Assembly: GCA_018350325.1 (NCBI GenBank)
Contig: JAEVLN010000002.1
Span: 2,150,288-2,214,287, forward strand
Direction of reading: 5' to 3'
From: Globodera rostochiensis
Lineage: Eukaryota; Nematoda; Chromadorea; Rhabditida; Heteroderidae
DNA: 64,000 nucleotides
A model generated the notes under the pieces. That model worked only from the letters and a program-made list of their open reading frames with translations, had not been told where the DNA came from and made no database searches. The translations under genes were made by a program, and so were the position numbers. Of the stretch, positions 26,965 through 53,562 are shown piece by piece. Each line of letters opens with the position of its first letter. Within the stretch, counting starts at the first letter, position 1.

Positions 26965-28865
26965 CTTGTCTTTAGATGTCTCTCTATAAAAATAGTAAAA
27001 TACCTCAAACGAGCGTACCACAAAATTCGTGCGTAAAACATTCCATGTTTGCGTATGTCGAACCCGAATTTGGATTAGGTTGGTGATGACGACATCGTTG
27101 TGCAAGGCTCCATCAAGAACGAGCAGTCCATGGCACTCGATCACGTCGTCTACACGGTTGAAGGGGAAGCGGCGCCAGAAACAAACGTTCACAAATTTTC
27201 AGGTTCAATAATATTTGTTTAGCAACGGTTCCAGCTCCTTTTTTTTTAACTTTCTTAAACGATAACAAGAACAATAATTTTTTTTTCTCATTTTCAGGTC
27301 GCAAAATCTTGAAGAAGCGCTGGACATTTGCAGGCGGTATGAAGAATGCCGTCGTGTGCTCTTTCGGTCGTCAGGTTTTTTTTTTCGTTTTTTCGAGTGG
27401 AATTATTGGTTTGGCACTTCAAAAAAAAGAAATATAATTTAACGATTTTGCCATGAAAAATGTATCTGTTTTTTAGATCAAAAGAAGGATATGCGGAAAC
27501 TGATCTGGGATGTCACGTTTGTGTTTGTGGTATGAAATTTGAATGTCGAATTATTATAGTGGATCAGATTCCCTTTTTTAACGCTTTTTAAACTTGTTAA
27601 AGACACAAATAGAAAAAAAAAACAATTCTTTCTTTTTTTGAGCAAGGCCAAATACTAGTAGGACGCCTTTTTTTCTTTTAAATCATTTAGTAAATAAAAA
27701 ATAAAATTGACAGAAACAAAACTTGTTTTGGCTTAGCATTTAATTTTTTTTAAATCTTTTTTATCAGAAAACATTTTTTAGTTGTTTTTTTTTTCTGTTG
27801 CAAATATTGCAGCGTGAGGAAAAATTGTGACTCTTTCTTTCAAATTGTTAGATGAAAGAGCATCCGTTACGGACGACGGCTTAGGCCTACCTGCAGCAGT
27901 TTGAATACTCCGTCAACGACGCGTGGTCCATGTTGCCTGCTTCCCGGAGGGCATCTACCCGTTGATGCTCGCCATTCAGACCAACCAGGAGTTCCATTGT
28001 GCAATTCTTGCCTCAAGCACGGTGCAGATCTGTCTGTCTGCGCGTGACCCCGTGGGCAACAACAATGCGGTGTGCTTATTCGATAATTTTTTTTTATTGT
28101 TAAATTTTATTTAAATTTGTGAAAATTGTCTCAAATTTTGTGCATCACCACTCACTCTTTCAGATTCATTACGCTGCACTGGTCTCTCCGCAAATGCTGG
28201 AAACTCTGCTTGAGCACGAGGCGGCGGAAAGCTTTGACCAATTCGAGGAACAATGTCGGCAAAACATCGTCAATGGTCGCGCTTCGGGCGGGCGGTGAAC
28301 CCGCTGTGCATGAGAAGACGCTGTTCAACTTCGGTGGGTGGCGAATTGCTGTACAAGTCGACCGACAAAAAAAATTTGCTCTTCGAACTGATTCAGTCTA
28401 ACAAAGGAAGCACACCAGAGTGAGTCAAATTGCTAAATTCCGTAAAATGGCTTTATGCTGCGCATTAAATTTTGTTTTTTCACTTTTCAGTGCAATCCGT
28501 GTACTGCTAGAAAAATCGCCGAGTTTGCTCAACGGGATATCCACCAATGCGAACACGGTAAAATAAAAATCGTTTGTTAATTTTTTTATGGCAAATGAAT
28601 TCTAATTTCTTCAAAAACAAAAATTTTTTTGTATTTAGTGTTTGAATGCAGCCAATCAAAAGACCTCGCTGATGAGCTTGCTTCACTTGAAGCACAAAGA
28701 AATGGATCTGAACGCCAAGAACAAGGCCGACTTCACACCGCTTCATCAGTTCGTGATCCGCGAAGATATCGGTTTGTGTTCAATTTGATCATTAATTTTT
28801 CTTTTCAAAAAATTTCTGGCTTTTGGGTAACTTGTTGATTGGATGCACGATAGTAGGCATTACCC

Positions 28866-29055
28866 AAGGGCGTAGCCGGGGGGGAGGGGGGCTGGGGCGC
28901 TGCATTCGAAATTTTTCAACAAAAATTTTAAAAATTCTATTACTGAAAATTGAACTGTTTTTGGGGAAAATTGCTTAAGAAAATGCAATAAAATCAAAAA
29001 AAGCACCCCTAAAGATTGACTTTTTTTTAATTTGCCCCCCCCCCCCCCCTCCGAA
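28866..29055. repeat. possible decayed element with GGGCGTAGCCGGGGGG start
   Basis: CAAGGGCGTAGCCGGGGGGG at the left and a long C run (29035-29050) at the right give a G-run/C-run pair typical of some short DNA transposons. The right terminus is not found. It lies in an intron. Confidence 0.35.
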
Positions 29056-29513
29056 AATAAGCTCTGGAAATTGGTGGCTCCTTGAGCACAATGTGAGTGA
29101 GTGAGTGAGGAGGAACTTTTTTTATGGAAAAAAATTTTTTTTCAACTTCAAGGCGGGAAGGCCATTTTTTTTTGTTGTTTTTTTTTGGAATTATTCTTAA
29201 TAAAATGAATTATTATTACAAAATTAAGCGCAGCAAAAACGGCATATGTATGCCAAGCCAAAAAAGCTTTCTGACAATTATTTTCAGGCGATCTCGACGG
29301 GCTTATACGGAGGGCTGTGCCGGAGATGTGAAGAATGATGGAGGGTCCAATGTTTTTCACATTTTGTTTTTTCGTTTTAAAATGCACTTTTTTCAAATTC
29401 CATAAAGCATTTGATTCATCAATCCTTTTTGTTTGATTTTTATTTGTTTATGAATCAGCATATATTTGCTTTAATTAATTACAAAATTGAACTTTTTTTT
29501 AACATTTCAAGTG

Positions 29514-30419
29514 TCCGGTGAGCCGTCCCAACTGCGCATCATGGCTTTGTACGGAGTGCAGGTAATTCAAAATGTTTTTGAATTCAAATTTAATAGAAAT
29601 AGTAAAAAAATAAAAAATTAGAAATAGGTTTGGTGGTTGAAATTTTTGTATTATATTTTATTTTTTTGCAATTCTAAATCAGGCCCTTTAAAATGTTTGA
29701 AAATTTTAGAGCACTCTAATCGTGGTAGGCATCCGGATTATCTCTTTTAGTCCGAACAAACAATTTTAAAATTTCTGCCAACCTGAATTTCGAATAAAAT
29801 CATCAGGAATTCTTATTGAGCAACAACAAAAAAAAATTCAAAAATCGATTCTACGATTCGGAAAATTCCTTTTTTTTAAATATGGATTTAATTTTGAAAT
29901 CTCATTTGGTCTAAATTTTGAAAAAATTCCAGAACCGTCGAAATTGGCATTTCAGTTAAATTTTACTCGGTTTGGTTTAATTTTAGTATTCCACACTTTC
30001 TGGCGAAGAATTGGAGCATTGGGCAAATGAACAGGTCTGTGGTTTTATAATTTATTTTTTGAATAAAAAATGTTATTCATGCACCGGTGGGAAATTTCTG
30101 AAAAATCGTAAAAAAATTTTTTTTTTTTTAGCTCCCAACGGTGACGTCCGTGATGCATTCCTCTTCATTTACGCTGCCGTTACGAAGCAATAACAGTGGC
30201 AGCATAATGAATTTGCATCAAACTTTGGGCAGTGAATATTTCGGCACGCGACGGAGTGCCGCCGGCGTTGTGGGGGCAGAGGGCGGCGGGGGACGGCAAA
30301 TGAGTGTGAGCAGTGCCGGCGGAACAATTAGTGGCGCATCGACGATCAGTGCCGGCAGCGGGAGTGGAATGATCACCATCGGGCGGAAGGGCATTTTCTT
30401 CGCGCGGGTATTTGATTGA
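29514..30419 (+). CDS. exon group of unknown product, Gly/Ser-rich end
   Basis: Candidate exons: about 29514-29559 (SGEPSQLRIMALYGVQ), about 29986-30033 (YSTLSGEELEHWANEQ) and 30132-30419. The last encodes LPTVTSVMHSSSFTLPLRS, a Ser/Gly-rich stretch (SAGGTISGASTISAGSGSG) and ends ARVFD before TGA. They follow the ankyrin exons and may be the 3' part of the same transcript. A low-complexity Gly/Ser tail is not part of known iPLA2 enzymes, so fusion to unrelated sequence, or a separate gene, is possible. Exon joins are inferred by eye from AG/GT signals. Confidence 0.35.
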
Positions 30420-30631
30420 TTGATTGATCGATCGGAGGGGGGCGGGGCGCGAAACCGGAATTTGACAAGTTCCTTAGGGGGAGACTAGAAAATGGCCAGG
30501 AAGAAGAATTCATCTCAATACATAAAGGCTTTTTGTTTGTTTATTCAATATAATTTAATTTATTTTACCCTTCATATAAATAAGGATAATAGGGCCTTTG
30601 TTTTAATTTTAATGATTATTTATTTGGAAGG

Positions 30632-31077
30632 AAACGCATTGGACCACTTTTGTGCACATTAACAAATTGCTGAACAAACGGCAAAGCTATCAGCAGGAAG
30701 CACTTTGGGAGATCATTGTAAGCCCAAATTATTGGAGAGATCATTTCCAATTAATCGATGGGTAAATTTGAAAATCTTGAGCCGGAAATGATTATTTTTA
30801 TTTATGTATTTAATTTATCGCAATGCCAGCCAGCAGTTTTGTTTTCTGAATTTTAAAAACCAAAAAGACATTTAAAATTTATCGATCAATCTCATTTTCT
30901 AATCGTTTTTTATTCACTGCAAAGGTGCCAATCGCGGGACGCGTCGTCAAAATGTCTTTCAATGGGCGGCACTGTTTGTGCTATTCGACGGACGCGGGTG
31001 CCAAAGATGGTGGGCCGCTAAAGCTGTTCAATGGGGCGACCGCTCGGCACGCAATTTGCGCTTCTGGATTGGTAGGA
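30632..31077 (+). CDS. two possible exons of unknown protein
   Basis: THWTTFVHINKLLNKRQSYQ... up to a GTAAGC donor near 30719, then, after CAAAG at about 30924, VPIAGRVVKMSFNGRHCLC ... to a GTAGGA donor near 31072. Phases agree (0/0). No domain recognised. They lie just before the laminin-type exons and may belong to them. Confidence 0.3.
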
Positions 31078-31187
31078 AAATGGGGGGGGGGGAGGGGAGG
31101 GAGCAAGAAGTACAGTGAAAAGAAATAGAGTTTTTTTTTTCAATTTTTAGGGTGAATTTGCTCTGAGCGCCCTCCACGGGTTGGTTG

Positions 31188-31912
31188 TGTTCGTCAATGT
31201 TCACGGCGTCTCCTTGTGTCCCCACGGTGGATATATGTAAAAAAGGTTTTTTTTCAGATATGAACATTGTTGTGATCAGTGCCGTCCGGGCACTTTCGAC
31301 TTGCGCAAGTGCGACCTGCCCGGCTGCTCGGAGTGCTTTTGCTTCCGCGTCACGGACCGTTGCCGCTCCTCAAATTGGCCCATCCAAATGTTGCGCATTC
31401 CGGACGAGGCATGGAGCCTGAAGATTGGCACTAAGTGCGATTTTTTGTTGTTTAAATTGGCAAAAATTTAATAAAAAATTCTTAAAATTTTCCCAAAAAT
31501 CTTTTCAAGGTCTTCGACAAATGGCACAAACGGGGTTGAGCATGGTCGAATTGTTCACGCGCCGGAATCCGCCTCGGGCTCGGTTTTGCCGATGGACATC
31601 ACTTTTGAGGCAGACCTTCAGCCAGGCTTGAACGTAAAGCGTTTTTTAAATTCCATTATGCTTTCCGCAATGTTTAAAAATTGTTCAATTAAATACCATG
31701 CTCTTTTCGTTTTTTTAATATTGATGAACTGAATTGATCGGATCGTCTTCCGCTCTTTTACACCTTCAATTTCCAGTGCACGCGCATGTACGGGCTGGAC
31801 TTGTCGTACGCCATCTCCAGCTTTCACAACCCAGACCGGCCCAAGACGTTCTCACGACCGGTCGTTCGATTGGTGAGCGCAATCACGCCGCCAAAGAATT
31901 TGTGCCAGGTAA
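31188..31912 (+). pseudogene. laminin-type EGF plus laminin IV-like fragment
   Basis: CSSMFTASPCVPTVDIC, then after a short intron YEHCCDQCRPGTFDLRKCD and LPGCSECFCFRVTDRCRSS. The Cys spacing, HC-QC-PG and GC-CFCF patterns are those of a laminin EGF module that precedes a laminin IV (L4) domain in laminin alpha chains and perlecan. Later exons (about 31510-31630 and 31777-31908) read ITFEADLQPGLN and LDLSYAISSFHNP...RPVVRL, compatible with L4 strands. The first EGF part lacks its middle Cys pair, one extra Cys is present, and no start or flanking modules are seen. I read it as a fragment of an extracellular-matrix gene. It could be a pseudogene or part of a poorly resolved gene. Confidence 0.5.
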
Positions 31913-31992
31913 AATTTTTTTGCATGATTTTAAAAGTTTTTTTTAATTATATTAAATATGCGGAATTTTTGGCGAATTTAAATGGAATAAAA

Positions 31993-33495
31993 ATGATTTT
32001 ACAGGTTTTTTTCCTGCTCCTATTAATTGGACAAGTGGACGCCGCAATTTTGGGAGCCAGTTTTACGGTAATTTGATCCGCAAATTTTATTATTATTTTT
32101 TATTTACTATATTTAGACCACTCTCATCATTGGGCTATTTGCCGGTGGCGCTATCGGCTTTGCCGCGGTGTGGGCCCACAACAGGTTCTTCCGCCGCCGG
32201 CCACCACAACCACCAATCGGCAACAACAACAACAATGGAAACAACAACAATGGCGCCGGTGGAGGAGGAGGAGCTGGCGGAGGGGGCGGAGAAGGAGCAA
32301 ACAACCTAGCAGCGTACCACCAGCGACGCGCCGAACAAAACATACAATTGCAAGAAGCACGCCTTGCAGCTGAAGCTTTTGAAGCGCAACTCCCCCCTCT
32401 TCCGGTATCAATTTTAGATGGCAGTGAATTTAAAAATTTTCATTTTGTAACAATCATTTTTTAGGTGCCGGACAATGACGCATTGGCAATTGCCATTAGC
32501 AGCTCAAAGAAGATTCCGGAGGCGGAGTTTGGCAGGGACGTGGCGGAGATTATCCGATTCGAAAAAGAATTCGCGCAAATTCTGATCCAGGACGAGGAGC
32601 GGCGCAACTTCTCCAAAATGTTGGGGAAAAAAAGTTTTTTCCGATTAGTTTCATTTTGTCACTGTTCAGGTACAACATTCGACGTCTTTCTGGAATTGAA
32701 CGCGACATCTTTCCCAATGTGAGTCGCCAATTTGTGCACATTCTTTGCATAGTTTTTGTTTGAGAAAGTTTTTTTTTGTTGGGTTCGTCGTGTACTTTGG
32801 GCACAAATTTTGCAAAATAATTAAAAGTAGCAAACGCATCACAAATTTAAACAAAAGCAAATGGACGAAATTTTTGAATAAATTTTCGGGAGTCTCGGAG
32901 GCTGTTTGAAACTCGTAAACTAATTTGCTCAAAATGTTTCAGCTTAACTGGACCGCTTACTTTGGTTGGCTGATGCCGGACGTTATGCGCGACTATGTGG
33001 CGTCCGATCCGGAAGTTGTACTGGCGGAGCCGGCTTTCTTCGTTCGTCTGACAAATTTGTTGCGCAAAACGGACAAACGAATCATCGCCAATTACGTTCT
33101 CTGGCGTTACGCCTCCGCATGGTCTTTCCAGGCAAGTTGACGCAAAACTTGGAGCTGATTTTAGACTGCCGAGAATGGAATTGAAAGCTTTTTAAATCTC
33201 GGAGGTCAAATACGGAATAATGTCATTTTGTATTAAAGTTGAAAACCCTAACATTAATAATATTTTGCAGATGGACGAGCGTTACAATGACATCCAACAG
33301 GTAATTAATTAATTGATTCGAATCGGGCACAATCGGATTAAACTTGTTGCTTCTGATCAGTGATTGAACTAAAGATTTATTTGGTTCCTGAACTGTCCTA
33401 AATCGAAGTCTACCATTTTCTTAAGTTGTTTACGAATTTATTTGATTTCTTTATAGATTGAAGACGCGTTCAGCTGTCCCGTCGGTGCAGATTAA
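31993..33495 (+). CDS. neprilysin-like (M13) protein lacking the catalytic core, 274 aa, secreted or membrane
   Basis: Seven exons, all phases consistent: 31993-32067, 32117-32404, 32465-32619, 32670-32718, 32943-33131, 33271-33300, 33457-33495 (intron 5 has a GC donor, CAG-GCAAGT). Residues 1-16 form a signal peptide (MILQVFFLLLLIGQVDA), then a second hydrophobic Gly-rich helix (LIIGLFAGGAIGFAAVW), RRR, Asn-run and Gly-run linker. From about residue 122 it reads like the M13 peptidase N-terminal domain: DVAEIIRFEKEFAQIL, RRNFSKMYNIRRLSGIE, FPNLNWTAYFGWLMP, RIIANYVLWR and MDERYNDIQQ. The last exon, IEDAFSCPVGAD, resembles the neprilysin C-terminal FxCPxGS motif. The HExxH and ExxxD zinc-site region, several hundred residues in family members, is absent. 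It is therefore probably not a peptidase and might act as a decoy or binding protein (inference). Three decayed relatives lie at 22.6-24.6 kb. Confidence 0.75.
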
Positions 33496-33829
33496 GCCGG
33501 AACGGTGGTGTTCGGTTTGGTGATCACCGATTATAAAAATTAATTGTGCAAATATCGATCAAATGACTTACTAGTATTTATCGTTCCTTTTTTTGTATCC
33601 ATTTATGCAAGCAATATTAGACAACAGAGACAAATTCAAAATAAAAAGACAAATGTGCGCGGAATCTTTGGCATTTTGTTTCTTTTAAACCAATGAATGA
33701 ATGATCAATCAAAGTTTGGCTTCAAAGACCTTGCAGTTCTGTAGTTTTGAGTGTCTCGAGAATAAATTACGGTAAATATGTATTTGGTCACCCAGAAACC
33801 AAACCACCCAAATCATATATCAATCGACG
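33496..33829. other. 3' flank, no gene
   Basis: AATAAA-like ATAAAAAGAC lies at 33641, about 145 bp after the stop of the neprilysin-like gene, and could be its poly(A) signal. Nothing else. Confidence 0.3.
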
Positions 33830-34130
33830 CCGCGCGGTGCGCGGGCTCAACTCCGAATGAAGTTATGAGCCCGGGACTGAAGCGTCTTTTTGAGTGGGGA
33901 CTCAGTTGTCCAATGATTAAAAATTGGCAAAATCACTCATATAGCTTTCACAATAACGAATTGTTAACAGAAAGTAAAAATTGAGAATTTAAAGCGGTTT
34001 TTGAACCGGTTTAAAAACTTGAAAATTAAGGAAAAATGATTTTGAGTAACAAAATCCGGATATAATAATGAAAGGCCGTGTAATGGCCCGCCAACAGCGA
34101 GCATGCGATGACGGAGCAAGTAATGGGGCG
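33830..34130 (+). repeat. dispersed repeat X, copy 4
   Basis: Includes TATATCAATCGACGCC, GAGCCCGGGACTGAAGCG, GGGGACTCAGTTGTCC and, at the right, GGCCCGCCAACAGCGAGC. The last block is shared in inverted form with 3726-3790. This is one of the fuller copies but lacks the right terminal repeat. Confidence 0.75.
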
Positions 34131-34459
34131 AGACGGAGGGCGGAGGAAGCGCGCGATTCATTCCAAATGAGTCTTAAAAAGGCTTAACTAATTAAAAAAA
34201 AGTGAGCACAAAAACATGCGGCGGCGCTTGTCGGTCGGTGCCGCCGGACCTTCAAAACAGCGCATGCCCAAGTCACATTCATTGACAGTCACCGAAAAAA
34301 GCTCTGATCTGACCGAGGGGTCCCCCGATCAGTGTCAGATCAAGGCTAATTATTGGACAGCAACCGGTGTAAACCACCATTACCATAATTATTATATTTG
34401 GGGTTGAAAGTGGATTATAAAGCTTTAAATAAAATGCGATTTTAATTTTGAAGCAAAAA

Positions 34460-34735
34460 ATGAACAAATTTAATTGGGCACATTGTGTCGTCATTCCGTT
34501 GATGGTGCTGAACATCGTTTCATCCGTTTCTGTTCACGGAGGCAATGGCGGAGAGTCCATCGGTCATGAAACGCGGAACAACTTGGCCGATCTGATCGCG
34601 ATCGAATTCATCCGTCAAGAAAGAAACAACTTTGGCCGATGGAGTTTGATCAATTTTGGTCAATATGAGAGAGCAAGAGCAACTTCAAGACCAGGAATTT
34701 TTTTGGCGTCCCGAATTACGGCCCCGTTTTTTTGA
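34460..34735 (+). CDS. small secreted protein, 91 aa
   Basis: Starts at ATG 34460 with a clear signal peptide: MNKFNWAHCVVIPLMVLNIV followed by SSVSVHG, likely cleaved after about residue 24. The remainder includes GGNGGESIGHETRNN, then LADLIAIEFIRQERNNFGRW, and is hydrophilic with no Cys after the signal. It ends ITAPFF before TGA at 34733. No domain recognised. It lies 40 bp before the large satellite array, so the 3' part could be non-native and an intron may exist. A short secreted protein in a parasitic nematode would be an effector candidate, but that is inference only. Confidence 0.45.
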   Translation: MNKFNWAHCVVIPLMVLNIVSSVSVHGGNGGESIGHETRNNLADLIAIEFIRQERNNFGRWSLINFGQYERARATSRPGIFLASRITAPFF

Positions 34736-34776
34736 AAACGGAACCGCCCAGCTAAGCTATGATCAGATTCGAATTA

Positions 34777-51087
<16,311 letters not shown>

Positions 51088-52040
51088 AGGGGGAGAGGGA
51101 TGGGGATGGGGGGGGAGTAAGTTTGGGGGGGGGGAGGGAGGAAAGTATGAGGAGGGGGGGGGGAGTATGGGGGGGGGGGGATATAGGGGGGGTGGATCAA
51201 AGTATGGAGGGGGGCGATGGGGAGGGGGGGGGGAGTAAGTTTGGGGGGGGGGAGGAAAATGAGGGAGGGGGGGAGTAAGTTTGGGGGGGGGAGGAAAATG
51301 AGGGAGGGGGGGGGGGAGTAAGTTTGGGGGGGGGAGGGGGGCGGGAGTAAGTTTGGGGGGGGGGAGGAAAGTATGAGGGAGGGGGGGGGAGTAAGTTTGG
51401 GGGGGGGGAGGAAAGTATGAGGGAGGGGGGGGGGGGGAGTAAGTTTGGGGGGGGGAGGAAAGTATGAGGGAGGGGGGGGCGGGGAGGGGGATGGGGATGG
51501 GGAGGGGGGGGAGTAAGTTTGGGGCGAGGGGGAGGGGGGGAGGAGGATGGGGAGGGGAGGGGGGGGGGGGGAGTAAGTTTGGGGGGGGGGGGAGGAAAGT
51601 ATGAGGGAGGGGGGGGGTGGGGAGGGGATGGGGATGGGGAGGGGGGGGGGAGTAAGTTTGGGGCGAGGGGGAGGGGGGGAGGAGATGGGGAGGGGGGGGG
51701 GGGAGTAAGTTTGGGGGGGGGGGGGAGGAAAGTATGAGGGAGGGGTGGGTGGGGAGAGGGATGGGGATGGGGAGGGGGGGGGAGTAAGTTTGGGGGGAGG
51801 AGATGGGGAGGGGGGGGGGGAGTAAGTTTGGGGGGAGGAGGATGGGGAGGGGGGGGGGGGTGAGTAAGGAGAAGTTTGGGGGGGGGGATGAAAGTATGAG
51901 GGAGGGGGGGGCGGGGAGGGGGATGGGGATGGGGAGGGTGGCGGGAGTAAGTTTGGGGGGGGGGGGGAGGAAAGTATGAGGGAGTGGGGAGGGGGGAGTA
52001 AGTTTGGGGGGGGGGGGGAAGTATGGGGGGGGGGAGTCTG
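51088..52040 (+). repeat. G-rich degenerate minisatellite
   Basis: Runs of 6-16 G separated by GAGTAAGTTTG, GAGGAAAGTATGAGG and GATGGGGATGGGG. Very strong G/C strand asymmetry. The minus strand is open for 299 codons of Pro-rich sequence (PPPPQTYS, SYFPPPPP) with no ATG at its start. It begins abruptly inside a satellite monomer (after TCCACGAAAG). Confidence 0.9.
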
Positions 52041-52097
52041 GAGTCGCGCTTCTTCGGGGACGGCGCGGGTGGTAATGAAGCGGACAAATATTTCAAT

Positions 52098-52472
52098 TCA
52101 CCGACCAGCGGCCATTCTGATCGGATTCAGCATTTCCAACCGCGTCAGGTCCTCTTGGCTTAACAATGTAAGCATAATTCTTCGTTTTGTCTCCTTCAGC
52201 TTTTCCATTTGTCCCCGCACATTCATTGCCCGAAGCAAATGCGAAATTTTTGTCTCCCCTTTCATTTGTTGCCCGTCGGCGAACCAAGCGGGCATTTTGT
52301 TGTTGCTGTCAACTTGCCGTCCTTCCTCCCCGTTGACCAACGCGTTCAAAGTGTACAAATGGATGCTGGACAAATAGTCACGGAAATCGCCGAACCAGTT
52401 TGGCGGAACGTTTTTTTTGGCATTTTGTTTCGATGTTTCACTCATTTGGTCCAATAAATTACAATCGATCAT
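52098..52472 (-). CDS. hypothetical protein, 124 aa, single exon
   Basis: Starts MIDCNLLDQMSETSKQNAKK (ATG at 52472; an in-frame extension to 52490 adds FPNLS). It ends LNPIRMAAGR before TGA. Features: a central NWFGDFRDYLSSIHLYTLNA helix-like segment and a C-terminal region rich in Lys/Arg/Leu (HLLRAMNVRGQMEKLKETK) that is probably alpha-helical. No signal peptide, no Cys-rich pattern and no family recognised. The stop of another minus-strand exon lies only 48 bp upstream, so the two could be one transcript or a broken single gene. Confidence 0.5.
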   Translation of the reverse strand: MIDCNLLDQMSETSKQNAKKNVPPNWFGDFRDYLSSIHLYTLNALVNGEEGRQVDSNNKMPAWFADGQQMKGETKISHLLRAMNVRGQMEKLKETKRRIMLTLLSQEDLTRLEMLNPIRMAAGR

Positions 52473-52519
52473 GCTTAAGTTTGGAAACACTTTTTAAGAA
52501 AATCGTTTATTTTTATTTA

Positions 52520-52887
52520 TTACTTTGATTTATGCATATTTGTATTCGTCAGCGGTTTGTTCATTTTCAGCATAGTTTTCGCTTCCAAATTTAACGAAAA
52601 TTGCCACAAAAGACACAAAGTGCCAAGTGTCACAATGTTGCGCTCGTTGGCATTTTTTGCGGCAAATTCAAACGCTTCTTTCGTCACATTGATCAACAAA
52701 AGTGAACCATTTTGCGATTGGTCCATCACTTTGCAATTTTTTTCCAACTCCCCAAAATCTTTTTCAGCATTTAAATGAATTAAAGCGGCACTCATACGGT
52801 TGGCCAACAAAATTCGATCGGTGTTGGACAAATTGTCGTTGAAAAGGATTTCTGTGTAATGCTTCTCCAATCGGGAAGTGTTGATGC
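52520..52887 (-). CDS. terminal exon of a hypothetical helical protein
   Basis: After an ATTAG acceptor (52888-52889) it reads INTSRLEKHYTEILFNDN, then LANRMSAALIHLNAEKDFG, SLLLINVTKEAFEFAAKNA, TLCLLWQFSLNLEAK and a stop at 52520. Regular hydrophobic spacing suggests a bundle of helices. Upstream exons are not identified between 52890 and 53560. The ORF is convincing by length and composition, but I do not recognise the family. It may join the 52098-52472 ORF. Confidence 0.5.
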
Positions 52888-52889
52888 CT

Positions 52890-53562
52890 AATTTAAATTT
52901 AAAAAAGAATTTTAACTTTAGAAAAACATTTTAAATTGAGATTCAGAGATCAACCCAACTCATCCATTGCAAAGTTTAAAGTTTTGTCAAATTAAACAAA
53001 CTGAAACAATATTCCAGTAATCTATATGTAAGCATAAATTAAGGGTTTTGGACAAATATTAAGAACCCGAAATTTTGAACTCTGAAAAATCCCAAATTTT
53101 GAGTTTCGTAAATAGACTTCTCGGAAATGCTTTGAACCACTTTAACCTTGCTGAGAATGAGCTGGGTTGCCCCCAGCAAAATTAAAAGATAAAATAAAAA
53201 TAACCAAATAAAGTTTTCGAAAATAAGCCTTTTGTGTGCAGTAAAATAAAAAAATAAAAAATAAACAAATTCTTTGCTAGCATTTGTTGATTGCTCGTAT
53301 TTAAATAAAAACCGAATTTATTTTATGCTAAAAATTAAATTACTTATTATTTTTTGGCATAATATTCTAATATTAACATAAAACCTGTTGTATATACCTA
53401 TCAAAATGATATTATTTCGCCACATTTATTGATTAAAATTGAAATAAGATTAGCCACAAAATTGCATTGATTTGAATCGATTAAATGGGCCATTAAACCC
53501 CTAAAATCGCATTAAAAAAAATGCTTTTTGTCGACCTAAAAGGTAAATTGATGTCACTATAA
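52890..53562. other. AT-rich stretch, no gene recognised
   Basis: Should contain upstream exons of the 52520 gene, but none is clear. No repeats recognised. Confidence 0.35.

Larger units (their letters stand above)
26294..29325 (+). pseudogene. iPLA2 (PNPLA9/PLA2G6)-type N-terminal and ankyrin exons, frames disrupted
   Basis: Exons, most with good splice sites: 26294-26427, 26623-26715, 27079-27202, 27299-27374, 27477-27528, 27852-28069, 28164-28419, 28491-28557, 28639-28771, 29288-29325. Exon 1 starts MAKDAKDDELKENIVV; exon 2 has [14 protein letters not shown]. One frame of exon 4 (SQNLEEALDICRRYEECRR) resembles the conserved N-terminal helix region of calcium-independent phospholipase A2. 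YPLMLAIQ, IHYAALVSPQMLETLLEH and NKADFTPLHQF read as ankyrin repeats in the same order as in that family. Frame changes occur around 27079-27300, 27880, 27930 and 28300. No GGG or GTSTG lipase motifs are found downstream, so the patatin catalytic domain is missing. A hAT-like element (26866) lies in intron 2. Some frameshifts may be sequence errors. Confidence 0.6.

Noticed and set aside
30925..31071. The patatin GGG loop of iPLA2 in the exon reading GRHCLCYSTDAGAKDGG
   Set aside because: The resemblance is too weak; neither a proper GxGxRG nor a GTSTG motif is present.
51197..52096. 299-codon Pro-rich minus-strand frame resembling an extensin
   Set aside because: It is the complement of G runs, lacks an ATG at its start, and G-run lengths are unreliable. 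Kept only as a note in the G-rich finding.
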